Shown here: one piece after another, positions 1 through 8,678 of the stretch
Numbering within the stretch: the stretch's first letter is position 1
How the letters are laid out: the number at the start of each line of letters is the position of its first letter
NCBI GenBank assembly: GCA_017470605.1
Contig: JAFUYH010000010.1
Location: 82,255-146,254, forward strand
Reading direction: 5' to 3'
Source: Treponema sp.
GTDB lineage: Bacteria; Spirochaetota; Spirochaetia; Treponematales; Treponemataceae
DNA length: 64,000 nt
The notes under the pieces: model-generated
The model's database searches: none
The model's input: only the letters and a program-made list of their open reading frames with translations
Told to the model about the DNA's origin: nothing
Made by a program: the position numbers and the translations under genes

Positions 1-11
1 CTTCTGTTCAT
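1..11 (-). CDS. Start of a truncated downstream gene (uncertain)
   Basis: An ATG on the reverse strand at 9-11 begins a frame that runs off the left edge after three codons. It follows the yqeK stop by two bases, and an AGGA lies directly against the ATG, which is a poor spacing for a ribosome binding site. In spirochaetes and Firmicutes yqeK is often followed by a LytR-type or rsfS gene, but nothing here can confirm that. Confidence 0.3.
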
Positions 12-13
12 TC

Positions 14-607
14 CTAATTTTTTTCTTCATTATTAACCATCCCTCGGTAATATTCTATCATTTTTAATGTTTCAGGATAAACGACATACCCTTTCTTTGT
101 TATATATTCATAGTTTTCTTCAAGTACAGAAAGAAACATTTCATCCAAAGAAAGCTTAAAAAGGTTTTCCCTATATTCATCTGTAGACTGCGGACGTCCC
201 GGTTCAATCTTATCTGCAAGAAAAAGACATTTTCCAAGATTGCAGATTCCAAGTTTTGCTGAAGTGTGATTTGCAACAGCCTCTTTTATCTCTGCATCTT
301 TTATACCGAATTTCTCTTCCATCAGAACGGCTGCCGCACGGCCATGCAATAAAGACGGAAGATTTTTTTCAATTTCCAGAACAGGTTCTCCGTCTTTTAA
401 TGAAAGTTCTATCAGCTGGTCATCAGGAAAATCCTTACACATATCGTGTCCAATTCCTGCAAGATAACCTTTTGTTTCATCTAAACCATAATGACGGCAA
501 AGGCGGGCTGTCATTTCTGCCACGCGAACAGAATGTTCAAAACGTGTCTTTTTAACATTCTGTCTTGTAAATTCCTTTACCTCTTCAATCAGCTTCAAAT
601 AATCCAT
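14..607 (-). CDS. yqeK: YqeK-type HD-domain hydrolase (Ap4A hydrolase family)
   Basis: This 197-residue cytoplasmic HD-domain protein matches the YqeK family, whose members hydrolyse diadenosine tetraphosphate symmetrically to ADP. The metal-ligand pattern is visible in order: HSVRVAE near residue 25, GIGHDMCKD near 52 (the HD pair), LHGRAAA near 87, ANHTS near 112, then LADKIEPGR near 130, a typical YqeK signature. Length is normal for the family. It lies 58 bp downstream of obg on the same strand and probably shares its transcript. In many relatives nadD sits between obg and yqeK; there is no room for it here. Family assignment is firm; the exact substrate is family knowledge. Confidence 0.88.
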   Translation of the reverse strand: MDYLKLIEEVKEFTRQNVKKTRFEHSVRVAEMTARLCRHYGLDETKGYLAGIGHDMCKDFPDDQLIELSLKDGEPVLEIEKNLPSLLHGRAAAVLMEEKFGIKDAEIKEAVANHTSAKLGICNLGKCLFLADKIEPGRPQSTDEYRENLFKLSLDEMFLSVLEENYEYITKKGYVVYPETLKMIEYYRGMVNNEEKN

Positions 608-665
608 ATTTTATTCAATATACTTTAATTTGTTTTCAAAAACAAGTTAATGCCAGCTTCAAAGC

Positions 666-1790
666 CTAATTTTCAAGTCCCGGGTATTGAACATCATCAT
701 CATCATCGTCTATAACTGCACGGGAGGCAAGAAAATCACTTCCAAAAGTTTTTTCTTCATCAGATTCAGAAAGACTCTTCTTTTCCTGCCCCTTTACCAG
801 TTTTACTATTTCAAGGCGGGCTTCTTTCATTCCCCTGCCACCAGCAACGGAAACAGGAATTACAACAGTATCAGGCTCTTCTGCACGAATCTTTTCTGCA
901 AGTTCAACAGCGTGCTCATAGGCACCTTCTATATCTATCTTATTGCAAAGAACAATGCGTGGCTTTTCCATAAGCTCGTCAGAATATTTTTCCAGTTCAT
1001 CACACAAAGTTGAATAAGCTGTCAGATAATTTTCATCGGCACAGTCAATCATAAAAATAAGGCAGGAAGTTCTGGTAATGTGCTTCAGAAAGGTATCTCC
1101 AAGCCCCAGTCCTTCTGAGGCACCTTCTATAATTCCCGGTATGTCTGCAATAATAATATCACTTTCATCATCTATTCTTAGCACTCCAAGGTTTGGAATG
1201 ATTGTTGTAAAGGGATATGGCGCAATTTTTGGACGGGCGTTTGTGAAATATGTAAGCAGGGATGATTTTCCTGCATTAGGGAAACCTACAAGCCCTGCGT
1301 CTGCCATGATGGAAAGTTCAAGAGTAAGCATGCGGCTTTCTCCCGGCTGACCTGGATTTGCATGACGGGGAGCCTGATTTGTGGAAGTCTTAAAATGAAC
1401 GTTTCCCCAGCCGCCGTTACCGCCTTTAAGGTAAGTAAAACTTTCATCGCCTTTTGCAGTTGAAAAGTCGTAAATGATTTCGCCAGTTTCTGCATCACGG
1501 ATTGTAGTTCCAGGCGGAACAGGAATAACACAGTCTTCTCCGTCTGCTCCAAAACGGTTCCAGCCCTGACCGTCTCCGCCATTTTTTGCCTTAAAAAAGT
1601 GACGGTGACGAAGTTTTGCAAGAGTACGCATATTACGCTTTACGGTAAAAATTACATCTCCGCCCTTTCCGCCGTCTCCGCCGTTAGGTCCACCGTGAGG
1701 AATATATTTTTCCCGGCGAAAAGCAACACATCCGTTTCCACCGTTTCCTGAGCGTACTTCAATAGTAGCCTCGTCTGCAAAACCAATCAT
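666..1790 (-). CDS. obg: Obg/CgtA GTPase, ribosome assembly
   Basis: This 374-residue GTPase acts in late assembly of the 50S subunit and in stress control. The N-terminal glycine-rich Obg fold (about 1-158) is clear, with repeated Gly-Gly motifs such as GGNGCVAFRREK and GGDGGKGGDV. The G domain follows, with GFPNAGKSS (G1), DIPGI (G3) and NKID (G4). The C-terminus is a short acidic tail with five consecutive Asp instead of a full OCT domain. The start has a good ribosome binding site (CAGGAG, 5 bases before ATG). It follows rplU-rpmA in the common bacterial order, but a strong terminator at 1837-1865 separates it from them, so it may be transcribed by read-through or its own promoter. Confidence 0.96.
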   Translation of the reverse strand: MIGFADEATIEVRSGNGGNGCVAFRREKYIPHGGPNGGDGGKGGDVIFTVKRNMRTLAKLRHRHFFKAKNGGDGQGWNRFGADGEDCVIPVPPGTTIRDAETGEIIYDFSTAKGDESFTYLKGGNGGWGNVHFKTSTNQAPRHANPGQPGESRMLTLELSIMADAGLVGFPNAGKSSLLTYFTNARPKIAPYPFTTIIPNLGVLRIDDESDIIIADIPGIIEGASEGLGLGDTFLKHITRTSCLIFMIDCADENYLTAYSTLCDELEKYSDELMEKPRIVLCNKIDIEGAYEHAVELAEKIRAEEPDTVVIPVSVAGGRGMKEARLEIVKLVKGQEKKSLSESDEEKTFGSDFLASRAVIDDDDDDVQYPGLEN

Positions 1791-1802
1791 AAAAGCTCCT
1801 GT

Positions 1803-1828
1803 TTAAGGCCTCCGGCGGCCTTTTTTAT
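1803..1828. other. Small GC-rich hairpin in the rpmA-obg gap
   Basis: AAGGCC and GGCCTT arms surround a TCCGGC centre just upstream of obg. On the + strand the hairpin is followed by TTTTTT, but no gene ends there in that direction, so this may be an accessory arm of the neighbouring reverse-strand terminator or a site in the obg leader. Confidence 0.4.
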
Positions 1829-1836
1829 AAAAAAAA

Positions 1837-1865
1837 TACCCGGCTGATTTACGTCACGCCGGGTA
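1837..1865 (-). terminator. Intrinsic terminator after rpmA
   Basis: Read on the reverse strand, TACCCGGC pairs with GCCGGGTA around a 13-base loop and is followed by a run of T residues. It ends the rplU-rpmA transcript before obg. Confidence 0.85.
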
Positions 1866-1886
1866 TCTACAAAATCTAGCTAAAAC

Positions 1887-2141
1887 TTATTTTGCAGCTT
1901 CAACAGAAATGTATTTGTGATTCATGCGTTCACTGAAAACAACTTTTCCGTCAGCAGTTGCGAACAGGCTGTCATCTCCGGCTTTCATTACATTTTCACC
2001 AGGATAGAATTTTGTTCCGCGCTGTCTAACAAGAATTGAACCTGCAGTAACAGTTTCACCAGCATATTTCTTAATACCCAGATTTTTTGGATTTGAATCG
2101 CGGCCGTTTTTGGCACCGCTTCCACCTCTAGTTCTTCCCAT
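1887..2141 (-). CDS. rpmA: 50S ribosomal protein L27
   Basis: This 84-residue protein is bacterial L27, which sits at the peptidyl-transferase centre. Its conserved core is present: [17 protein letters not shown], then [17 protein letters not shown] sequence (here [14 protein letters not shown]) and a DDSLFA segment. The family's usual N-terminal extension is only the short MGRTR peptide, so no leader cleavage like that of Firmicutes L27 is expected. AGGAG lies 6 bases before the ATG. It is 30 bp downstream of rplU and followed by a terminator. Confidence 0.97.
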   Translation of the reverse strand: MGRTRGGSGAKNGRDSNPKNLGIKKYAGETVTAGSILVRQRGTKFYPGENVMKAGDDSLFATADGKVVFSERMNHKYISVEAAK

Positions 2142-2171
2142 AGTAGTCTCCTATTTAAAGATTAAAATCAA

Positions 2172-2486
2172 TTATGCAAGTGTGATAGAATCAACACGAA
2201 CCTTTGTATACTGCTGTCTGTGTCCAATAAGACGATGATAATCTTTCTTAGACTTGTACTTGAATACGAGAACTTTCTTGTCTTTGAAAGTTTCTTCAAC
2301 TACAACAGTAACTTTTGCACCCTTTACATAAGGAGTACCAACACTGATTTTATCTCCATCACTTACCAAAAGAACTGTGTCGATGTCGATTTTTGTACCT
2401 TTTTCAGCATCAAGCTTATCTACAGTAAGGACAAGGTCTTTTTCTGCCTTATACTGCTTGCCCTTGAATTCAATTGTAGCGTACAT
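2172..2486 (-). CDS. rplU: 50S ribosomal protein L21
   Basis: This 104-residue protein is ribosomal protein L21, which binds 23S rRNA. It starts MYATIEFKGKQYKAEK, the standard L21 N-terminus, and ends with the KSKKDYHRLIGHRQQYTKV block that is diagnostic of the family. Length is normal. The ATG is preceded by AGAGG with 5 bases between. It is the first gene of the rplU-rpmA pair; the leader region upstream is described separately. Confidence 0.97.
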   Translation of the reverse strand: MYATIEFKGKQYKAEKDLVLTVDKLDAEKGTKIDIDTVLLVSDGDKISVGTPYVKGAKVTVVVEETFKDKKVLVFKYKSKKDYHRLIGHRQQYTKVRVDSITLA

Positions 2487-2690
2487 ACAATACCTCTATA
2501 TACATTTATAAGCGTCCAGAGCAGAGGAAAAAAGGAAACGGAATCCGAACTGCAAAAGACTGATGATCAGACTATGTCAGAAGTGTAAAACGGGGATTAA
2601 ACACTACTAATCCATAAGTCTAAACACGTATCAAAGATAATATCAGAAAGGGCTTTTTTATGCAATAGGCAGAGTAAAGACTGAAAGAAT
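2487..2690. other. Gene-free leader region upstream of rplU
   Basis: No open frame with a credible start lies here. Ribosomal protein L21 genes often have a structured leader, so part of this stretch is presumably the rplU promoter and 5' UTR. A small CTGAT-G-ATCAG palindrome lies near 2560-2572, but I cannot fold a recognised L21 leader from it by eye. Confidence 0.4.
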
Positions 2691-2692
2691 AA

Positions 2693-2710
2693 AGGCGGAC
2701 TTTACCGCCT
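2693..2710 (-). terminator. Weak hairpin downstream of cellobiose phosphorylase
   Basis: AGGCGG and CCGCCT arms with a six-base loop lie about 20 bases beyond the main terminator on the reverse strand. It could be a back-up terminator. Confidence 0.4.
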
Positions 2711-2730
2711 GCTGTTTATTAAAAAATAAA

Positions 2731-2760
2731 GGACAGGCTGAACAAAGAATCAGCCTGCCC
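2731..2760 (-). terminator. Intrinsic terminator of the GH94 gene
   Basis: On the reverse strand an 11-bp stem (GGGCAGGCTGA with TCAGCCTGTCC, one G-U pair) closes an eight-base loop and is followed by TTTATTTTTT. It lies 113 bp after the stop of the cellobiose phosphorylase gene. Confidence 0.85.
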
Positions 2761-2872
2761 TTTTGAAATTGTTCAAATTGACGACGACATAACTAAAGGA
2801 AGTTTTGCCGCCGCATTTATTCAATAGTCATTACACCATTCGTGTCATAGCCCGGCTTAACCAGGCTATTTC

Positions 2873-5299
2873 TTACACTCTTTCAGTTGGGAATGACTTA
2901 GCATCTTTACCCATATAGGCAACAATGCTTGTTCCGTCCTTAATCATGCTGACTGGAATTACAGCGGCATCAAGGCGTTTTCCATCTACTTCAATGTATT
3001 CAATACCCTTAGAAACATGCTGAGGATTCTTTACCTCAATCTTAAGGTTCATCTTGCGCCAGCGGCGTTCTACACTGAATCCATCCCAGTCATGTTTAAT
3101 ACATGGATCAATCAAAAGACCATCATACTGAGGTTTAATTCCCAGCATATACTGAGTGATTGAGTAGTAGTTCCAGGTTGCAGCACCAGAAAGCCAAGAT
3201 GTTCTTGTGTTTCCAGGACGTTTTGAGTATGCAGAATAAGTTGTCTGTCCTACAACGTAAGGTTCACTCTGACGAATTTCTGCCTTATCGTTATATGCAG
3301 GAGGAATAGAAGCCTTACAGTATTCGTAAGCACGGTCTCCGTTTCCAAGCATTGTTTCTGCAATAACACCCCAACCCTGAGTATGATTGAAGATACCGGC
3401 ATTTTCCTTAATACCCTTCAAGAATACTACAGATGTCATAAGGTCTGAACGAGTCTTTACAAATGGAGGCGCACAAAGCATAAGTCCATAAGGAGTTGCA
3501 AGCTTTTCTTTTACAGCTTCCATACAAAGCTTAGCCTGTTCTGCAGTTGCAGCAGAAGACATAACAGCCCAAACCTGAGTATTAAAGTAAATCTGACCTT
3601 CTTCAATTGACTGAGTACCGTAAACAGTTCCATCTTCGCCAACAGCCCAGATAAACCACTTGCCGTCCCAGCATTTTTTCTGAATATTTTCATCAAGAGT
3701 TTTGCGCTGTGCCAAAGCCCAGTCAGCTTCATCTTTCTTTCCAAGACGAGTTGCAATATCAGCATAAGTTGTAAGACCTAAGCGGAGCTGGAAAGCAACG
3801 AAAAGAGATTCTCCGTGGTAACCAAGTTTAAGACAGTCGTTCCAGTCTGCAAGAAGACCGCAAGGAAGTCCGTCTGCACCCATTCTTTCAAGGTTGAATT
3901 CAAGGGCACGTTTAAGGTGACCAAATACTGTAGCTTCTCCACCATCAGCATAAGGAACTACTCTGTTATAGAAGTCAAATTTACCAGTTTCTGCAACAAA
4001 ACATGGAACAGCGTTGAAGAACCATTCACAGTCATCTGAGCGGAATTCTTCTGGCTTTGGAGCCTTTTCGTGACCAGCGTTGAAGTCCTTAGAAATTACA
4101 GGAACAGCACCACCATTCTGACACTGACCAGAAATCATTCTTACAAGGCGTTCTTCTGCTTCTTCTGGAATTGCAGCAGAAACACCAAGAATATCCTGTA
4201 CAGAGTCGCGGTAACCAAGACCATCACGTTCTCCGTTGTATACTAAAGATGCAGCACGAGACCATGCAAAGGTAATCAAACAGTTATACAATCCCCAAAC
4301 ATTTACTGTGTGGTTAATGTCTTCATCTGGAGTGATTGCCTTGAATGAACCGAGTTTTGCATGCCAGTTATTAACAAGCTTTTCAAATTCTTCATCAGCA
4401 CGCTTAAAGTTACCAAATTCATTAACAATCTTCTGGCCAACAGCGCGGGCATCATCAATACCCAGCATAAGCATAACTTCTTTTGTTTCGCCTGGTTTAA
4501 GTTCAATATCTGCCTGAACTGTACCGCAGGAGTTATCACCATAGGCTTCAGAGTTTGTACAGGCTCCGTCTACAACAGCCTTTGGATGCTCGTAAGAACC
4601 GTATGTTCCAATAAATGCCTCGCGGCTTGTATCAAAACCTGTCATTGGGGCACCAACAAGAGCAACCCACTGGCTCATATATGCACCGCCAACTTCCCAT
4701 TCAGGGTGCTGGATGTAAAGGTTATCCTGAATTGAATAGCGCAAGAGATTGTCACCAACTTTTTCACCCTTTACGATAAAGAGGGAATACTGCAGGTTTA
4801 CTTGATCCTGAGTAGTATTCCACTGGTTAGCAAATTCACAGTAAGAAAAGGCACGAATCTTGCGGACTTTATCGCTTGTGTTTGTAAGCTTAAGTCTCCA
4901 GTATTCAAAGTTCTGTCCAAGAGGAACGTAATATTTTGTTTCGCTCTTAATTCCCTTGTATTCAGATGTAATGATTGTATAAGCGGTACCATGACGGCAT
5001 TCACTCTTGTACTGGTCAAGAGGTTTTCCTACAGGCTGCCAGGAAGCTGACCAGAAATCTCCATCTTCCATATCTCGAAGATAAAAGTAGCGGCCAGGCT
5101 GATCCATTGGAACTGCATTAAAGCGAAGACGCATGAATCGTCCCTGTGCACCAGATTTGTAAAAACCGTATCCACCGGCATTATTTGTGATTACAGCACC
5201 ATAAACTGTAGATCCAAGATAGTTACTCCAAGAGGTTGGAGTATCAGGACGAGTGATGACATATTCTGCCTTGTCGTCGTCAAAATAACCGTATTTCAT
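2873..5299 (-). CDS. Cellobiose/cellodextrin phosphorylase, GH94
   Basis: This roughly 808-residue cytoplasmic enzyme belongs to GH94 and would split cellobiose with phosphate into glucose and glucose-1-phosphate. Visible features are the N-terminal beta-sandwich start (MKYGYFDDDKAEYVITRP), RDGLGYRDSVQDILG, LLADWNDCLKLG with the expected catalytic Asp at about residue 485, and TWNYYSITQYMLGIKP near the end. Length matches cellobiose phosphorylases of about 810 residues. I place the start at 5299, since AAGGAAGG lies just before this ATG; an upstream in-frame ATG at 5344 has no such site. It is a single-gene unit with its own promoter and terminator. Cellobiose specificity rather than another beta-glucoside is by overall similarity. 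Confidence 0.9.
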   Translation of the reverse strand: MKYGYFDDDKAEYVITRPDTPTSWSNYLGSTVYGAVITNNAGGYGFYKSGAQGRFMRLRFNAVPMDQPGRYFYLRDMEDGDFWSASWQPVGKPLDQYKSECRHGTAYTIITSEYKGIKSETKYYVPLGQNFEYWRLKLTNTSDKVRKIRAFSYCEFANQWNTTQDQVNLQYSLFIVKGEKVGDNLLRYSIQDNLYIQHPEWEVGGAYMSQWVALVGAPMTGFDTSREAFIGTYGSYEHPKAVVDGACTNSEAYGDNSCGTVQADIELKPGETKEVMLMLGIDDARAVGQKIVNEFGNFKRADEEFEKLVNNWHAKLGSFKAITPDEDINHTVNVWGLYNCLITFAWSRAASLVYNGERDGLGYRDSVQDILGVSAAIPEEAEERLVRMISGQCQNGGAVPVISKDFNAGHEKAPKPEEFRSDDCEWFFNAVPCFVAETGKFDFYNRVVPYADGGEATVFGHLKRALEFNLERMGADGLPCGLLADWNDCLKLGYHGESLFVAFQLRLGLTTYADIATRLGKKDEADWALAQRKTLDENIQKKCWDGKWFIWAVGEDGTVYGTQSIEEGQIYFNTQVWAVMSSAATAEQAKLCMEAVKEKLATPYGLMLCAPPFVKTRSDLMTSVVFLKGIKENAGIFNHTQGWGVIAETMLGNGDRAYEYCKASIPPAYNDKAEIRQSEPYVVGQTTYSAYSKRPGNTRTSWLSGAATWNYYSITQYMLGIKPQYDGLLIDPCIKHDWDGFSVERRWRKMNLKIEVKNPQHVSKGIEYIEVDGKRLDAAVIPVSMIKDGTSIVAYMGKDAKSFPTERV

Positions 5300-5316
5300 T
5301 TTCCTTCCTTGATTGT

Positions 5317-5332
5317 TCGGGGAAATCCCCGA
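5317..5332 (-). promoter_or_regulatory. Stem-loop in the GH94 5' leader
   Basis: A perfect 7-bp inverted repeat (TCGGGGA / TCCCCGA, two-base centre) lies in the short leader, a few bases upstream of the ribosome binding site. It could be an operator or an RNA hairpin affecting translation. Confidence 0.45.
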
Positions 5333-5347
5333 TAAATATATCACCTT

Positions 5348-5376
5348 AGTGTAATTTATGAATGAGGATAAGTCAA
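5348..5376 (-). promoter_or_regulatory. Promoter of the GH94 gene
   Basis: On the reverse strand TTGACT and TACACT are separated by exactly 17 bases. Transcription would start about 40-45 bases before the ATG at 5299. Confidence 0.65.
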
Positions 5377-5432
5377 TTAAGATAAAAAAAACAAATGATT
5401 TTTTTCAATACAAATATAGAAACGTACTTTTG

Positions 5433-5461
5433 TTGACAATTGCCCTGCAGATATTTACACT
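5433..5461 (+). promoter_or_regulatory. Promoter of the permease gene, leaderless type
   Basis: TTGACA and TACACT are separated by 17 bases. The -10 box ends six bases before the ATG at 5468, so the expected transcription start is the A of the start codon. No ribosome binding site is present. Confidence 0.65.
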
Positions 5462-5467
5462 TCATTT

Positions 5468-6619
5468 ATGTTAAAAAAAATAACTGCACTTTTCAAAAAA
5501 GAACTGATGCTTTCTGTTTCCCTTATAGCAGCAATTGCTTCACTGTTTATAACCCCGCCTTCTCTCCGGCTGCTTCATGACATAGACTGGAAAACTCTGG
5601 CAACATTATTCATGCTTCTTTCCGTTCTGGAAGGTTTTAAGAAAGAAAATATCTTCCGCCCGCTTTTACAGCGCACCGGCCGCCTTTCTACTATCCGGGG
5701 CCTTACAACTTTTTTTGTTTTTTCAGTTTTCTTTTCTTCAATGTTCGTTACAAACGACGTTTCCCTAATCATTTTTGTACCGCTCACCATAATCCTTTTC
5801 CGCGCCGGCAAAAAAGAGCAGTATACAGTGCCGGTTCTTGTTCTGGAAAACATTGCGGCAGTCCGCGGTTCCCTGCTCACCCCTTTTGGAAGTCCCCAGA
5901 ATTTATTTTTATTCAGTCAGAGCGGGCTTTCTGCAGCAAGTTTCATGTTCAGAATGCTGCCCTTATGGGTAGTTTCAGCAGGCCTGCTTTTTCTTTTTAT
6001 TCAGTTCATGTACAGAAAAGACCTAAAAGAAAAAATTATAATAGAAGAAAGTGATTTTTCTGCCCCATGGGAAGCAGAAGGCAGAAAAAGAAGGATTGTA
6101 TATCTGACTCTCTTTATAATAATTATTGCAGCAATAGTAAGCCGCACCAGATACTGGCCTGTCATTACAGTAATGGTAGCCCTAGCCCTGCTTATATTTG
6201 ACCGTAAAATTTTAATAAAGACTGATTACGTTCTGCTTCTTACATTCCTCTGTTTTTTTATTTTTTCTTCTTCTATTGCAGCAAATCCTGCAATTTCAGA
6301 TTTCTTAAAAAGTCATGTTGCAGAAAACGAATACTGGTGGAGCATTCTTTTAAGTCAGCTGGTATCAAACGTGCCTGCCTCCATCATCCTCTGGCCATTT
6401 ACAGCAAACATTACAGCCCTGCTCTATGGGCTGGATTCTGCAGGCCTCTGCTCCATAATAGGCTCCCTGGCATCTGTTATAAACTACCGGCTTTATGCAA
6501 GAGAATATCCAGGCAGAGCCATGTACTTTATGAAGTGGTTTGAAATAATAAGCCTTGCTTTTTTTGCGATAGTAGTGATTCCCCAGTATTTTCTGGGAAA
6601 TTCGGGGCTGTTCCGCTAA
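5468..6619 (+). CDS. ArsB/CitM-type anion permease
   Basis: This 383-residue protein is strongly hydrophobic, with about ten to eleven membrane segments. It fits the ArsB/NhaD/CitMHS ion-transporter superfamily. Supporting motifs are FVTNDVSLIIFVPL near residue 95, where this family has a TNDxxxL signature, and QLVSNVPASIILWPF near 300, which matches the duplicated SNVP loop of the second half. A helix pair near residue 140 carries LTPFGSPQNLFLFSQ. The substrate cannot be read from sequence; dicarboxylate, arsenite or Na+/H+ exchange are all possible. The start codon seems to be the first transcribed base (see the promoter). The gene stands alone between divergent GH94 and a downstream peptidase. 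Confidence 0.82.
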   Translation: MLKKITALFKKELMLSVSLIAAIASLFITPPSLRLLHDIDWKTLATLFMLLSVLEGFKKENIFRPLLQRTGRLSTIRGLTTFFVFSVFFSSMFVTNDVSLIIFVPLTIILFRAGKKEQYTVPVLVLENIAAVRGSLLTPFGSPQNLFLFSQSGLSAASFMFRMLPLWVVSAGLLFLFIQFMYRKDLKEKIIIEESDFSAPWEAEGRKRRIVYLTLFIIIIAAIVSRTRYWPVITVMVALALLIFDRKILIKTDYVLLLTFLCFFIFSSSIAANPAISDFLKSHVAENEYWWSILLSQLVSNVPASIILWPFTANITALLYGLDSAGLCSIIGSLASVINYRLYAREYPGRAMYFMKWFEIISLAFFAIVVIPQYFLGNSGLFR

Positions 6620-6692
6620 GAGTATTCTTATTTTAACAAAAATCAGTTTCTTTTCCCAAAATAATGCCTTATAAAATATGACAGAGGTAATT

Positions 6693-8666
6693 ATGAAGCA
6701 TTATTTTAGATTTTTAATTCTGGCCTTTCTTTTAATTTCAGCAGCGCTTTCTTTCACAGCCTGCGACAACCTTTCTGTTGAAGAAACAGATTCAGAAAGC
6801 AGTACAGGCTCGTCAAATACGGCTGGCACAAAAGGCTCAGGAACAAGCAGTACAGGCAGCAGCACAGACACAAGTGCCACTGCTACAGACTCAGGCACAG
6901 ACTCAGAATCATCCGGCAGAGAAAGTTCAGGCACTTCATCATCAGAAGATTATACAGCAGAAAACTGCGCCCTCTGGGACTACAAAGTTTCATCCCCGAT
7001 TTACGCTTTAAGTTCAGATGTCACAAAACTTGTAATATCAGGCACGTGTAAAAATCAGACTCTTTATCTTGCAAAAACAAACCCTACAGCCAAAAGCATT
7101 TCTGCATCAAAAACCCAGTATATTTCATCCGCAGAAAACCTGACCCTTTATACAACAGAGTCAGACACAGATTCAGAAACAGAAAGCGGGAGCGGAACAG
7201 GCACCGCTTCATTTCCTACCCCCGGTTCGCATGGAGGTCCTGGACGAAGACATTTTATCCCCGCATCTTTTTCTGAACTTCAGATTTCAGATTATTCAGC
7301 AGAACGTTCTGCCACATCATCATTTGAAACAGATACTGCAGTTGAACAGATTACTCCCATAGAAGGAGAAACAAGAAAAGAAATATACATAGATGCAGAC
7401 ACAGAAATGTCAAGCTACCGAGCCGCAGAAGCAACACTGCAGGCAGCAGGAAAATACTGCTACATCTGGCTTGTAGACGGTTTTGAAGACATATCACAAT
7501 CTGTTTTTACGGAAATGGCAGAAAAATTTGATGAAATCTACCAGATGATAAGAAATGTTTTTGGAAATGAATCAGATGAAATTTATTACAGATATTCAAA
7601 CGGAAGTTTTTCCACAGCCCCGATGAACTATTTAAGCGATACAGGAAGTATGGTTAATATAGTGGTTTATGACATAGGTGCTGACCATTCAGACAATGAC
7701 TCCACCGGGGTTCTGGGCTATTTTTATGCAAAAGACTATTATCCTGACGGCAGTCACATAACAAGTCTTGGCGGAAGTTATCAGGGAGATGTAAGAAAAT
7801 ATTCAAATGAAGGAAAATACTTTTATATAGACGCATATTATCTGCAGAGCCAGCCTCAGATGATGTATTCAACTATTGCCCACGAATTTCAGCACATGAT
7901 TAACTGGGGAGTTAAATACATGGAACAGGACATAGACTGCTCTACAGGATTTAATGAAATGCTTTCCATGCTTTGTGAAGACATGATGCAGGAATATCTT
8001 GGCATAAGCGATTCAGACAGTCCAAAAGGAAGGCTCCCCATGTTTGAGCAGTGTTATGCAGACTGCGGACTTGAATACCGTTCATCAAGCAGCTACCTGC
8101 AGATTCTTTCCTATTCTTCAAACTATGCTTTTGGAAGCTGGATTGCAAGGCAGTTTGGCGGGGCAAAAGTTATTTCTGAAATGTCAAAAAACGGCTATAC
8201 GGATACAGAAGCCATAAGGGAAGCGGTAAACAAAGTGAACGGAACTTCCTATACAATGGAAGAACTTCTTAAAATGTACAGCGCAGCCTGCCTTGTCCTT
8301 CCAGATTCTACAGATACATACGACTGGCCTACTTTTTACAAAGAAACAAGCCTTTCAGAATCAGACAACCTGTATTACACTGCAGAAAATATAAATTATT
8401 CCTATCCTCTGACTTCAATAAATCTCTGGACTTTAAAAGAAAGCCTTGCAGACTTTTATGCACTTGTAGAAGAATCTTCTGCTTCATCATATTATAAATT
8501 TGATGGCCCGCAGTTATACGGCTGCAATGTACAAAAAGAAATCCGCCCTTACGGAATGACTCTTGTAAAGGCGGGTCTTGTTACAGAAGATGATGAAGAA
8601 GTAACAATAAATTTTGGAAACTCTTCACCTTCTGCAGACGAGAAGGTTTATGTAATTATCAGATAA
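6693..8666 (+). CDS. Lipoprotein metallopeptidase, M30 (hyicolysin-like)
   Basis: This is a roughly 657-residue exported lipoprotein. The start at 6693 is preferred over an in-frame ATG at 6678 because AGAGG precedes it. A signal peptide ends in LSFTAC, a lipobox, so the mature N-terminus is lipidated. A Ser/Thr/Gly/Asp-rich linker spans about residues 25-90. The catalytic domain contains HEFQH at about residues 397-401, followed by MINWGVKY and a Glu-rich NEMLSMLCEDMMQEY segment, as in M30 metallopeptidases where HExxH-type His bind zinc. A second Ser/Thr patch lies near residue 165. The substrate is unknown. The gene meets lysA head-on with 12 bp between the stops. Confidence 0.75.
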   Translation: MKHYFRFLILAFLLISAALSFTACDNLSVEETDSESSTGSSNTAGTKGSGTSSTGSSTDTSATATDSGTDSESSGRESSGTSSSEDYTAENCALWDYKVSSPIYALSSDVTKLVISGTCKNQTLYLAKTNPTAKSISASKTQYISSAENLTLYTTESDTDSETESGSGTGTASFPTPGSHGGPGRRHFIPASFSELQISDYSAERSATSSFETDTAVEQITPIEGETRKEIYIDADTEMSSYRAAEATLQAAGKYCYIWLVDGFEDISQSVFTEMAEKFDEIYQMIRNVFGNESDEIYYRYSNGSFSTAPMNYLSDTGSMVNIVVYDIGADHSDNDSTGVLGYFYAKDYYPDGSHITSLGGSYQGDVRKYSNEGKYFYIDAYYLQSQPQMMYSTIAHEFQHMINWGVKYMEQDIDCSTGFNEMLSMLCEDMMQEYLGISDSDSPKGRLPMFEQCYADCGLEYRSSSSYLQILSYSSNYAFGSWIARQFGGAKVISEMSKNGYTDTEAIREAVNKVNGTSYTMEELLKMYSAACLVLPDSTDTYDWPTFYKETSLSESDNLYYTAENINYSYPLTSINLWTLKESLADFYALVEESSASSYYKFDGPQLYGCNVQKEIRPYGMTLVKAGLVTEDDEEVTINFGNSSPSADEKVYVIIR

Positions 8667-8678
8667 TCTCTTAAAAAA

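Noticed and set aside
2487..2690. A riboswitch or known L21 leader before rplU
   Set aside because: No conserved fold could be recognised by eye; only a short palindrome is visible.
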